From positions 121,022 through 131,208 of the forward strand of contig NAOQ01000093.1 in the NCBI GenBank assembly GCA_002751075.1: a DNA stretch of 10,187 bases, in the 5' to 3' direction. The position numbers and the translations under genes were made by a program. Source of the DNA: Ichthyophonus hoferi (taxonomy: Eukaryota; Opisthokonta; Ichthyosporea; Ichthyophonida; Ichthyophonidae). Below, piece by piece: positions 1-7,320 of the stretch (its first letter is position 1; each line of letters begins with the position of its first letter). The notes under the pieces are model-generated. The model searched no databases and had not been told where the DNA came from. It saw only the letters and a list, made by a program, of their open reading frames with translations.

Positions 1-615
1 CCGTCGATACATGAGAGTGCATTTTGAACATGGTAATATTATAGTACAGTACAAAGTAGTCAGCTGCCCGATCCAACATAGCCATCAATCAACTTTAATT
101 TTTTAAAAGCCAAAAGCAATTGATGTATGATGGCAGCAGTTAAAAATTGTTAAAGAGAGTGATTCGTTCCTATGACCTCTATCCCATAATATTTTAGAGA
201 TTACCGAATTCAGGTAATATGCACATAAACCTCAGCCACGAGACGCCAGAGCCTATAACAAAACCAGGGCAAGGGCTGTCTTTTAGTGAGCCACTAGCCA
301 GTCATCACATTAAGGTTCTTTTCATATGCATTTTAAATATATTTTTATATCCTAAGTGGAATAATCTGCCTAGGTCAATGAGGAATGCTAATATAAGAAT
401 ATTTCATTGATTTATGTATTTCTTTATATAGATAGAATCTTTAACTTTTATTACCAATTCATATTACATACGTAGTCTGAAAAAATAGCTGGTGCAATCT
501 CTTGGTGTTGAATGCTAATCCAAGATAGATCAAAATTGAAGCAGACAATGGCAGAGGTCCCGCGTCTATACAATAAGCCATTTCAGATCGCATGTTTTGG
601 GTCCAGATACCACAT
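1..615. other. Intergenic, no supported gene
   Basis: AT-rich sequence in which I see no gene. A slightly GC-richer patch at about 219-300 carries a 63-codon open frame on the plus strand and short open stretches on the minus strand. No splice pair, domain or codon pattern favours either. A CAG|GTAATA donor-like site sits near 208-213, but the nearest upstream acceptor would leave a 16-nt exon, so I do not call one. Confidence 0.5.
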
Positions 616-983
616 TGCTTAGGCATCTTCTTAAAACAAGTCCTGCTGATTTGTTTATATTAGAAAAAAGACGTTTGCCTAATTAACGGTAAGAATATCA
701 CCATATCTAGTCCTGCTGCGCGTTATTTCAGGTTGGTACTTGTAAATTCCCATATATACTGCATTAATTAACTACATTGGGTTAGGAGGTTAATGCAGAT
801 GATGATATCGGGAATTCTAACTGTTTAATAATAAAAATAAATACGATAAATATGTCATGGCATATTGTACTTTGTTTATGCAAAGGGGCACGTTTAAACA
901 CTCATTAATTCAGAATTTTTTCCTCTTCTAAATGAATATAGGTCACAGCAATACTCCCGTCTATACTTACTATTCCCAACAAT
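616..983 (+). repeat. Dispersed repeat family 1, copy a (interrupted)
   Basis: This is one of three diverged copies of an unnamed repeat. Positions 616-650 match the start of the minus-strand copy at 3117-3308 (shared core GGCATC..CTTA..ACAAG..TGCTGA). After about 165 bp absent from that copy, the match resumes at 816 and runs to about 980. The best block is 905-975, built round GAATATAGGTCACAG and preceded by a T/C-rich tract. By eye the matched blocks are roughly 80% identical. The extra 165 bp could be an insertion here or a deletion in the other copy. A short (AT)n run at 985-999 follows the right end. Family and mobility mechanism are unknown, and I saw no terminal inverted repeats or target duplications. 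Confidence 0.6.
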
Positions 984-999
984 CATATATATATATATA

Positions 1000-1797
1000 G
1001 TAAAATATTATGCCTATTTATGTATTTTTATTATAAAAGTGCTACATAATGCTACCAGAATCTCAATATCCTATCATGTACGATTAAGATAGCAATATCT
1101 GTTCATTTGTATCTAGAATCATATAACATTTTGTTATTACAGTTCTCCTAATGCAATCAAATATAAAAAATTGTTTAGTGTAATGTTTTAGTGCCAGATT
1201 ATCATGCATGATATCACAACTTAAAATAATGGATGTTCTATAATATTTATTTAGTTTATATGATAATTATTTTTCTTCCTAGACAAAAATGTAACTGTGA
1301 ATCAAAATGCACCAATAAGAGCTTTTACCACCTTGAAATAACTTCTTTCTTTTTTTTTCTTTTTTTTTGTATTATCTTAAGGTTGCGCATTTGGGGAGAA
1401 ACCAATCAAGTATAATTTATCATATATTATTTATGTGAACCATTGGTACAACAGAAACTATAATTTAACCTGCATATGAACTTATATCTTAACTGTTCTC
1501 GATTTTTTTATTAATTAAGGAAGTCAAATTTAACCTTTTATATATGTATTAAAACACTTTTTTCTAACAGCTATATGTATCTTACTTAAGATATTTTAAA
1601 AATAACATATTACCCACATTAAAAATATTAATGTTATATCAATATTATACCAATATTACTATCTTATTTCATATCTTTATTTTTTCTATCTTTATCTTAC
1701 TATACTATTTATTATTATAATCCGATGGTCTGTATAATTACACTACAATGTTGCATATTCTATTTATTTGTATATGCTATTAATCAAATAGTAATGA
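1000..1797. other. AT-rich intergenic DNA
   Basis: No gene is supported. The 60-codon plus-strand frame at 1233-1415 is low-complexity: it runs through a T-rich tract (1343-1369) that accounts for its phenylalanine run. The rest is A/T-rich sequence with no repeat or structure that I could match elsewhere in the window. Confidence 0.5.
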
Positions 1798-2072
1798 TAT
1801 TAAGAATTGAATCTGACTGAGATCAAAACAATAATGGTGAAGGAGTTGTAGGAATAGAACTTGATCACTAATTTGAAGTAAGTTTGTTTCTTGATCATAT
1901 TCAGTTCATTGCATGATGAATGGTGTTTCTTCAATTGATGTTTCCTCAGTCACTGTGCAATGAACTGAATATAATGCAGAGACAAATTTACTTCAAAACC
2001 AGCCAATAAGTTCTATTTCTATGACTCATTTCACCATTAACATTTGAACTGAGTCAGATTTCATTTTTAATA
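1798..2072. mobile_element. Foldback MITE-like element
   Basis: The element is an imperfect inverted repeat. The left arm is 1798-1913 and the right arm 1956-2072, enclosing a 42-nt loop. The innermost 17 bp of the arms (1897-1913 and 1956-1972) pair perfectly, and the outer parts are roughly 75-80% complementary with small indels. Both arms start with TATTAA, so the insertion site could have been TA (Tc1/mariner type) or TTAA (piggyBac type); the sequence does not decide. There is no transposase coding capacity, as expected of a non-autonomous miniature element. Arm divergence suggests an old insertion. If transcribed, it would fold into a hairpin of more than 100 bp, far longer than an ordinary pre-miRNA. 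Confidence 0.72.
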
Positions 2073-2224
2073 AGAGATTATCTAGCAAACCTACATAGTA
2101 ATGATTCAGATGGAGATTAATATTGTATACCACATTATATTAGGTATGCAATTTGATCTGCATTCAGGTTTATCATATCACATTTATTTAGAATGCTATA
2201 AATTAACTATATCATAATTAAGAT

Positions 2225-2312
2225 GGGGGTTCTAGTTTTTTTTTTTCACAACAGCCCACCCCCTGATATGCACCATTGTTGGGGTAATGGCTTAACATAA
2301 GGAGAGGGCATA
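2225..2312 (+). repeat. Dispersed repeat family 2, copy a
   Basis: This stretch matches the minus strand at 5211-5297. Shared landmarks in order are GGTT.CTAGTT, a T-rich tract (T11 at 2236-2246 here), CACC..CTG.TATG, and the well-kept block CATTGT..GGGTAATGGCTTAA followed by ATAA.GA. The family is unknown and no coding capacity is visible. Seen alone, T11 followed by CAACAG and a GTAATG would look like a 29-nt exon with perfect splice sites. The second copy elsewhere makes a repeat the better explanation. Confidence 0.55.
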
Positions 2313-3116
2313 TTACGTTAATCTATATATTTACTATTTCTACATGTAATAAACATATTAAATACAAAAAAGCTTTTACATTTACTTATTTTATTACACA
2401 TGATAAGGCTTCAATTAAAACATACAAATATATATTTGGTTCTTATCAAAGTTTACTCAGCTAATCCATACTACCTAAAATGGGGATTCTAAAAAGAGAC
2501 CAAATAAATACAATGACAATTTATACTACTCAAGAGTATACTGTTTAGTAAATGAGTTGACCTTAATTAGGCAGAATTATTGTTCTAATTGTGCATCTGC
2601 TTTAGACTGATAGTCTATTTGGCTTGCCTGGTCTAGCCTTTATTTCTTTCCTCCATTGAGGGGTGATCTGATATAATTGATGATAGAAATATCCTGGTAC
2701 TCTATGTATAATTCAATTATTACTATATAAATCACAAGATGAATTAGATGTAAGAACAAGCATTATCTTCTCTTTTAATTAAAATCTGAATACTTAACTT
2801 TATTAACTAATACTCACATGGCTAATACAAATTGGTTTTAATTTACCAAGGTTTGAATCTATGCCTACAAATGAGTATAAAGCTACTAAATAATTAGAAA
2901 TCAATAAATGAATCAATAAATAAACTGCCTGAAGTAATTCACATATTATAGAAATGACACCGTGTAAAGGGGTCTGGGCGCGTTTGCCCATATTGATATG
3001 TTGAAGCCACATATAATAAACTAAATCATAACATATTCATCTACATTTAAGTCATGCAGAATAGAGACCAGCTTTCAACATCAATGAATCACCTATTACT
3101 AATTTCCACCCATGCT
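2313..3116. other. Intergenic, no supported gene
   Basis: AT-rich with no convincing gene. A perfect 6-bp-stem hairpin with a GAT loop lies at 2603-2617. A GC-richer patch at about 2955-2990 lies inside a 69-codon minus-strand frame (2803-3012). That frame has no recognisable domain, no flanking splice pair and a low-complexity AT-rich second half, so I do not call it a gene. Confidence 0.45.
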
Positions 3117-3308
3117 ATATGTTGTGTTGAGTATAATAAGTAGAGACAGGAGTGCTCCTGTGACCTATATTCGTTTAAAAGGAAAGAGAATACTGAATTA
3201 AGGAAAGTTTTCATGTGTCCCTTTCCATACACAAAATACAGATATGCTAAGACAGCTTGTATTAGTAAACGGTTCAGCAAACCTTGTACTAAGCAGGATG
3301 CCGAAGCC
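3117..3308 (-). repeat. Dispersed repeat family 1, copy b
   Basis: This is the fullest contiguous copy of family 1, in reverse orientation to copies a and c. Reading the minus strand, it starts with CTTCGGCATCCTGCTTAG and passes through GCATATCTGTATTTTGTG. It then has a T/C-rich tract and GAATATAGGTCACAG, and ends near CTCAACAC. A 73-codon frame crosses it, but the same frame is closed in copy a, so current coding is unlikely. At the aligned frame of the last block, copies a and b share residues NEYRSQ and LYLL, which hints that the ancestral unit may once have been translated. It lies head-to-head with copy c, so the two form a diverged foldback of about 320 bp. Confidence 0.62.
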
Positions 3309-3324
3309 ATAAGTTATTTAAACC

Positions 3325-3436
3325 CCATGTATTAAAAGAGACACATTTAAACCCCTTTTAATTTAGTATCCTTTCTCCTTCTTAATAAATATATGTCCCA
3401 GGAACACTCTTATCTCTACCTGTTGTTTTCAACATG
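3325..3436 (+). repeat. Dispersed repeat family 1, copy c
   Basis: This plus-strand copy matches the distal part of copy b: AAAAG.GACACAT, a C/T-rich tract at 3369-3382, then the ATAT.GTC.CAGGA.CACTC block and TCTCTAC, ending near TCAACA. The proximal third present in copy b is missing here. In all three copies the T/C tract followed by a CACAG or CCCAG looks like an intron 3' end. This may mean the family derives from a gene fragment containing a splice acceptor, but this is inference. The copy leads directly into the low-stop tract that follows. Confidence 0.58.
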
Positions 3437-4100
3437 ATAGCAAAATTTGTGATGAGGGTTCTGACCATTTCAGCCAAGTCATTTATTGTTATAGTACTTA
3501 AGGTACAGAACTCCTTAAAACTTATATTGGAAGTGGCATTGGACTGTTCATTAAATTCATTAAGCATAACAGTGGATTGCGCTAATTATTGCCATGAATT
3601 TGTCAAGAGCTATGCAGTTTCATCATTCCTTATATGGTTTGTTGTTGAAGAAACGTGAAGGTGACATTGCAGGTAGATGGGTTAGCTATTACTATAAGTG
3701 GTACAGTGGCTAAGATAGGAGGATGATTTTAATGGGGTGCTTTGAAGTTCAACGCTGTAGTTATAACTGCAGTGATTTGCTGGTGCAATAAGCTAGTCCT
3801 AGCAACGTCTGAAAATGTAGGAGCAATGGGTGACTAAGCAATGTTCTTTTGGTCTAGTTGGGTATCTGAAGAGATAATTACCAGTGAGAAATACGGTGTT
3901 GAAGTGGATTCAGCAATAAATAGAGGAGGGTGGTGATTAATGTGAAGTCATGGCAAGGGTTAATAACCCTATTGGAAATAAGATTTGAAGTAGAAAATCT
4001 AAATACTTTACTGGAAGGCCAACTAGTTGAATCTGCTGTTGTTTGTACTGATAGCAATAATACCGTAACCATATATACAGAACCAAAATTGAATTATAAT
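3390..4100. other. Low-stop, GC-richer tract; possible exon or decayed coding DNA
   Basis: This tract has a higher GC content and fewer stops, on both strands, than its surroundings. Open stretches include 3390-3658 on the plus strand, a 63-codon plus-strand stretch opening near 3930, and 3878-4072 on the minus strand. On the minus strand several AGs follow pyrimidine-rich runs, at about 3863, 3812 and 3715. The most exon-like piece is minus-strand 3420-3581: acceptor ending ATTAG, donor CAG|GTAGAG, 162 nt (54 codons) and open throughout, including the segment FKEFCTLSTITINDLAEMVR. I recognise no domain in any frame and no single frame spans the tract. A host-gene exon, a pseudogene or a worn transposable element are all possible. 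Confidence 0.3.
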
Positions 4101-4272
4101 TACCACATACATAACACATAACCTATTGCTAAATAAGAAGCTAAAAACGTTTATATTTATTAATCAAATGGAGGAAAATTCAAGAGCAGCTATCTAGAGC
4201 TTTAAACTATTTTTTTACCTGACAAAAATAGCCTGATAGAACTCAGTACAACAAATACTAATTCCACTTCCA

Positions 4273-5083
4273 ATGTTGTATATGTAGCTATATTTGGCAT
4301 AGCCTTTTATTAAGTATTACTACGGAATCAAGAGGCCTCAATCTGTCTCAAGCAGTACCTTCTTGTAGTTTTTAAATATAGCATTATATAGCAATCTGTA
4401 ATAGTTCTAGCAGCTTGTCCATAGGTTTCGGGATCTCTAATTGATTGTTGTGTAATGGTTGGTTTTGCTGGGCTATTAGTACTACTAGCCCAGCAAAACC
4501 AATTATTACACAACAATCAATTGGAGATCCCAAAACCTGTGGACAAATCACCAGAACTACTACGGATTGCTATACATTATATATATGGCACTTTAGAACC
4601 CAGCATTAATTAATCAAATAATTATAACTATAGTTACTGTGCCTATGTTGTATATGTGGCTATATTTGACTTCATATGTGTAGGATCCTGATACTGATTG
4701 AGGTTTGTTATACTACAAAGTATATTATACCCTATACTATATATGTGGACAAATTATTAAACTAGTTATTATTTTATTCATTAATTACAATTAATAACAA
4801 ATTAGTATTAATTAGTTACATAATTATAAAAAGCTATATTTGGTATAGCCTTTATACAGTGTAGCAGCAGAAAACAATCAGGTGATCCTATCACATACAG
4901 AGCCTTTTTTATATTTTTCAAATATACCATAACTATATATAGAATATTTGATCGTTTGATTATTTTTAAATAACCAATTAAGCAAAGGTTACTAATTACC
5001 AATTACCAATAGCTTGGTATGGCGTAAGTAGTTAAAATATTAAGATATCTGTCCTTTACCCATACTATATTTAGTGGCAAATA
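4273..5083. repeat. Cluster of short shared repeat modules
   Basis: Several short modules recur here. A 26-bp module at 4273-4298 (ATGTTGTATATGTAGC...) recurs at 4645-4670 with two differences. A related 19-bp AGCTATATTTGGYATAGCC module occurs at 4286-4304 and 4832-4850. CCTCAATC..GT.TCA occurs near 4337 and inverted near 4700. A module around YATACTATAT...GTGGMCAAAT occurs at 4732-4753 and 5060-5083. Further A/T-rich similarity links about 4905-4975 with 5115-5170. The pattern suggests several diverged, nested copies of one short non-autonomous element family whose best-kept part is the hairpin at 4381-4580. No coding capacity is seen. Confidence 0.5.
4381..4580. repeat. Long gap-free inverted repeat (hairpin)
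   Basis: The arms 4381-4475 and 4486-4580 are 95 bp each and pair with no gaps around a 10-nt loop, at 79 of 95 positions by my count. The inner 45 bp are almost perfect (centre GGCTA...TAGCC, with GGTTTTGCTG next to it), and differences increase outward. The lack of indels suggests this is much younger than the foldback at 1798-2072, or that its pairing has been conserved or kept similar by gene conversion. It could be a miniature foldback transposon or the source of a long double-stranded RNA. There is no gene in it. It is too long and too perfect for a typical animal pre-miRNA. Confidence 0.8.
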
Positions 5084-5210
5084 GCTACCAAATATATGGT
5101 TGGTGGACAACCAATTTATATTTTTTAAATATACTATATAGTATAGATTATTGAACAATTTGATTATCTATCAATTAATTGTTAAAATGGTAAAGTATAT
5201 GGCAAACACA

Positions 5211-5297
5211 ATATACTATGTCTTTATCTTAAGCCATTACCCTGACAATGACATAGGCCAGGTGAAAGACTATAGTATAAACAGAACTAGAAACCTC
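5211..5297 (-). repeat. Dispersed repeat family 2, copy b
   Basis: This is the reverse-orientation partner of 2225-2312. On the minus strand it reads GAGGTTTCTAGTTCTG, then CACCTGGCCTATG, then CATTGTCAGGGTAATGGCTT and AAGATAAAGA. The core from CATTGT onwards is nearly identical in the two copies; the first half is more diverged. A 78-codon plus-strand frame (5151-5387) runs through this repeat and into the pentanucleotide microsatellite. It is best read as chance. Confidence 0.55.
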
Positions 5298-5380
5298 ATC
5301 TCAACTGCACAATTGTTAACTTCCATCATTCTAAACACATATGACGTGATCAGGCTGAATTCAGATCAAATTTCATACCT

Positions 5381-5405
5381 AATATAATATAATATAATAT
5401 AATAT
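5381..5405. repeat. (AATAT)5 microsatellite
   Basis: Five perfect tandem AATAT units. Confidence 0.9.
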
Positions 5406-5936
5406 AAGAGCATACAATACCATACACTGGGTAATCTAATCCAAAGGCACAATATTAAAATACAAGCCACTCTGCGTCAAGTATTAATTTTTATTAACCA
5501 GTAACCCCTAGAGTGTGTCTAATTCGATCACAGCCGTGCATATCATATCCACTTATAAAAGAAAAGTATTATAAAGTTGATGTATCATTGGGTCCTGAGA
5601 TCAATAAAATTTTAACATACCAATTATAATATGCCATTAAAATTATACAATAAATCGATATTTTTACATCAAATATAGGAACATTATATACATCTTATGC
5701 AGATAGAGACTATATGGTGTATCATATAGTACAGTACAACTACGATATAAATATATACACAAACCCACCTTAGACTACATAATCATATTCCTATTAGCCC
5801 CATAACTATCCACAGTACACTATATATGGCATATAATACAGTACATAATACAAATACTATATTGCTATACACACACATAAACCCCTCTATACTATATAAT
5901 TACATGTCTGTACACCTATACACCTATAGACCCTCC
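5406..5936. other. 3' flank of the minus-strand gene
   Basis: AT-rich sequence downstream of the 5937-6323 stop codon, presumably including its 3' UTR. On the minus strand the first canonical AATAAA is far away, at 5490-5495. A weak AATATA variant lies at 5858-5863, about 75 nt past the stop. The true cleavage site cannot be chosen. No gene or repeat was recognised. Confidence 0.4.
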
Positions 5937-6323
5937 CTAACTATCATCATCCCAATCTTCATCTTTTAAATGATAAACTAGCCAACCAAATGCATAAGCT
6001 CCAGCCAAAGCCAATATTATCATTGCAATATTCCAAAAAGCCCATTGAACCCCCCCAACTTTCCCAGACCCCAAGGGACAATTGAGAACCGATAAACTTC
6101 CTTCATAAGAATTACCGTCTTCTCCCTCGCATCCGCTGGAATCTTCAGTCAAAGACTCGGCCGTTCCCCAATTTCCGTCAAATCTCTCATTTCCAATAGT
6201 TGTATGGGGGTTCTTATCAGATCTTCTTCGTAATCCGTTCTGTTGCAGGGAGAATTCTTCCCTGGCTTCCTCATCAGTAGATAAGTTGTTTTGCATCATT
6301 TTTTCCAGTTTGTTGATGGACAT
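5937..6323 (-). CDS. Small tail-anchored membrane protein, family not recognised
   Basis: A complete 128-codon frame in a GC-richer block. The ATG at 6321-6323 follows an in-frame TAA twelve bases upstream, so coding starts here. Residues 1-90 are hydrophilic: helical and charged at 5-37 with a basic LRRR at 31-34, then acidic, serine- and glycine-rich at about 50-75. There is no signal peptide. Residues about 95-117 (AFWNIAMIILALAGAYAFGW and on) form one membrane helix with small-residue spacing that could support dimer packing. The tail KDEDWDDDS is short and strongly acidic. This layout is that of a tail-anchored protein with a cytosolic N-terminus, in ER or mitochondrial outer membrane; the acidic tail does not say which. 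I do not recognise the family. I considered the MCU regulator EMRE (acidic tail) and BNIP3-like proteins, but neither conserved motif is present. A 5' UTR intron is likely (7217 to 6340). Confidence 0.72.
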   Translation of the reverse strand: MSINKLEKMMQNNLSTDEEAREEFSLQQNGLRRRSDKNPHTTIGNERFDGNWGTAESLTEDSSGCEGEDGNSYEGSLSVLNCPLGSGKVGGVQWAFWNIAMIILALAGAYAFGWLVYHLKDEDWDDDS

Positions 6324-6328
6324 TTCAT
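6296..6328 (-). promoter_or_regulatory. Overlapping upstream ORF
   Basis: On the minus strand a second ATG lies five bases upstream of the main start, in another frame. It encodes MKCPSTNWKK and stops at 6296-6298, inside the main coding region. Scanning ribosomes would meet this ATG first unless its context is poorer, so it could lower translation of the 128-residue protein. Whether it is used is unknown. Confidence 0.4.
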
Positions 6329-6404
6329 GAAATTAAATACTGGGGATATAAAGATAGCCGTGAAATGGCGTGGTCTGGTTGAACCTTGGTTTTAACAATG
6401 TTTT

Positions 6405-6412
6405 CCGATTGG
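6405..6412 (-). promoter_or_regulatory. CCAAT box
   Basis: The minus strand reads CCAATCGG, a full match to the NF-Y preference, about 82 nt upstream of the 6323 start codon. This spacing would suit a promoter for an unspliced transcript. If the 5' UTR intron is real, the site is intronic. Confidence 0.35.
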
Positions 6413-6482
6413 TAAATAAATTTTTCAAGAACATTTAAGTCAAAACAGATGCCTTGTTTGACGGAGAAAGAACTAGAACGAG

Positions 6483-6840
6483 GGGTAGATTGGTATATTA
6501 GGGTGATATGATTGGATAGTAGAGTAGATTAGTATAGTATGATAGGATGATTGGATAGTAGGGCAGATTAATACAGTAAGGTGATATGATTGGATAGTAG
6601 GGTAGATTAGTATAGTAGGGCGATATGATTGGATAGTAGGGTAGATTAGTATATTAAGGTGATATGATTGGATAGTAGGCATATTAGTATAGTAAGGTGG
6701 CATGACTGGATAGTGGGGTAGATTAGTATAGTAGGGTGATATAATTAGATAGTAGGGAGAATGGTATAGTAGGATGATATGATAGGATAGTAGGGTCATA
6801 TGATGGGGATAGTAGGGTCATATGATAGGCTAGGATAGCA
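6483..6840. repeat. 39-bp minisatellite
   Basis: Eight units lie at 6483-6521, 6522-6560, 6561-6599, 6600-6638, 6639-6677, 6678-6715, 6716-6754 and 6755-6792. Six are exactly 39 bp and two are 38 bp. Two degenerate partial units follow (22 and 26 bp). The plus strand is G/A/T-rich and almost free of C. Because 39 is a multiple of three, the minus strand shows a 108-codon open frame with 13-residue periodicity. It is an artefact of the repeat: it has no separate start context, and its composition is dictated by the unit. Units 1-5 each carry ATTGG (CCAAT on the minus strand) at exact 39-bp spacing. On the minus strand, the strand transcribed into RNA of the gene, most units also carry ACTAAT followed by a pyrimidine-rich run. 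The array is probably length-polymorphic. Confidence 0.93.
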
Positions 6841-7217
6841 TGATAGTATAATAATACAATAACCTAATATAATATGAAGTATTATATTATATATGTACAA
6901 CAAAATGCAAATAAAATAATCATCGATAAATCAACAAACGCAAAAACTTATAAGTAGAATGTAGAGAAATACGTATATATATACGTACTACCATATATAC
7001 ACATATATGCATACACATACATATTATAATACAAATCATACATATACATAAATACATCCACACAACTACCTACCTACACCTACCCACCCTCACATACGTA
7101 CATAGACATAAACAGACAGACAGACAGACATATACACACACACCCATCCACATATATAACGCACAAAAATATACTTGCAAACATGCAAACACATATACTA
7201 AAAATACATAAGCTCAC
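6841..7217. repeat. Microsatellite-rich intronic DNA
   Basis: AT-rich, with many ATACA, ACAC and CATA runs on the plus strand and an (ACAG)n run at 7112-7130. On current evidence it is the donor-proximal part of the predicted intron. No gene was seen. Confidence 0.6.
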
Positions 7218-7320
7218 CTTCAGAACCAGCAACCAAGAACGACGCTTATTTAAAATCTTAAAAATGCTTTAAATTTTTCAAAAACCAACAGACCTTTCTC
7301 TCTTGGTCATTTTATGGATA
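7218..7320 (-). other. Predicted non-coding first exon (5' end uncertain)
   Basis: The region just upstream of the strong GTGAGC donor on the minus strand is somewhat richer in G and C (AAGCGTCGTTCTTGG and on). It has no ATG that leads to a long frame: the only one, in ATAAAATGACC, opens a 10-codon frame. It therefore fits a 5' UTR exon of the 5937-6323 gene. The transcription start is not visible; 7320 is only a nominal limit. Confidence 0.4.

Larger units (their letters stand above)
6340..7217 (-). other. Predicted 5' UTR intron
   Basis: On the minus strand the donor is TCTGAAG|GTGAGCTT (intron starts at 7217), close to the ideal consensus. The acceptor is CTATCTTTATATCCCCAG (intron ends at 6340), with a usable pyrimidine tract. 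The next exon would begin 16 nt before the start codon, and that 16-nt leader carries an in-frame stop. The intron would be 878 bp and contains the 39-bp minisatellite and several microsatellites. The alternative is an unspliced gene with its promoter just upstream of 6340, supported only by the CCAAT box at 6405-6412. Confidence 0.5.

Noticed and set aside
219-410. 63-codon plus-strand frame
   Set aside because: Short, with no domain, splice support or repeat partner; its length is unremarkable for AT-rich DNA scanned in six frames.
2255-2283. 29-nt exon with textbook acceptor and GTAATG donor
   Set aside because: The same stretch recurs inverted at 5211-5297, so it belongs to a dispersed repeat.
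2840-2870. tRNA B-box-like GATTCAAACC on the minus strand
   Set aside because: No properly spaced A box, no T-stem pairing and no acceptor stem; also one base off the B-box consensus.
3089-3310. 73-codon minus-strand frame
   Set aside because: It coincides with dispersed repeat copy b, and the equivalent frame is closed in copy a.
5151-5387. 78-codon plus-strand frame
   Set aside because: It spans repeat family 2 copy b and ends in the AATAT microsatellite; no homology or splice evidence.
6379-6391. GGTTCAACC on the minus strand as a tRNA or SINE B box
   Set aside because: The last two consensus bases do not match, and no A box or cloverleaf can be drawn.
6473-6799. 108-codon minus-strand open frame with 13-residue repeats
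   Set aside because: It is produced by the 39-bp minisatellite, whose unit is a multiple of three and lacks stops in this frame. Nothing suggests translation.
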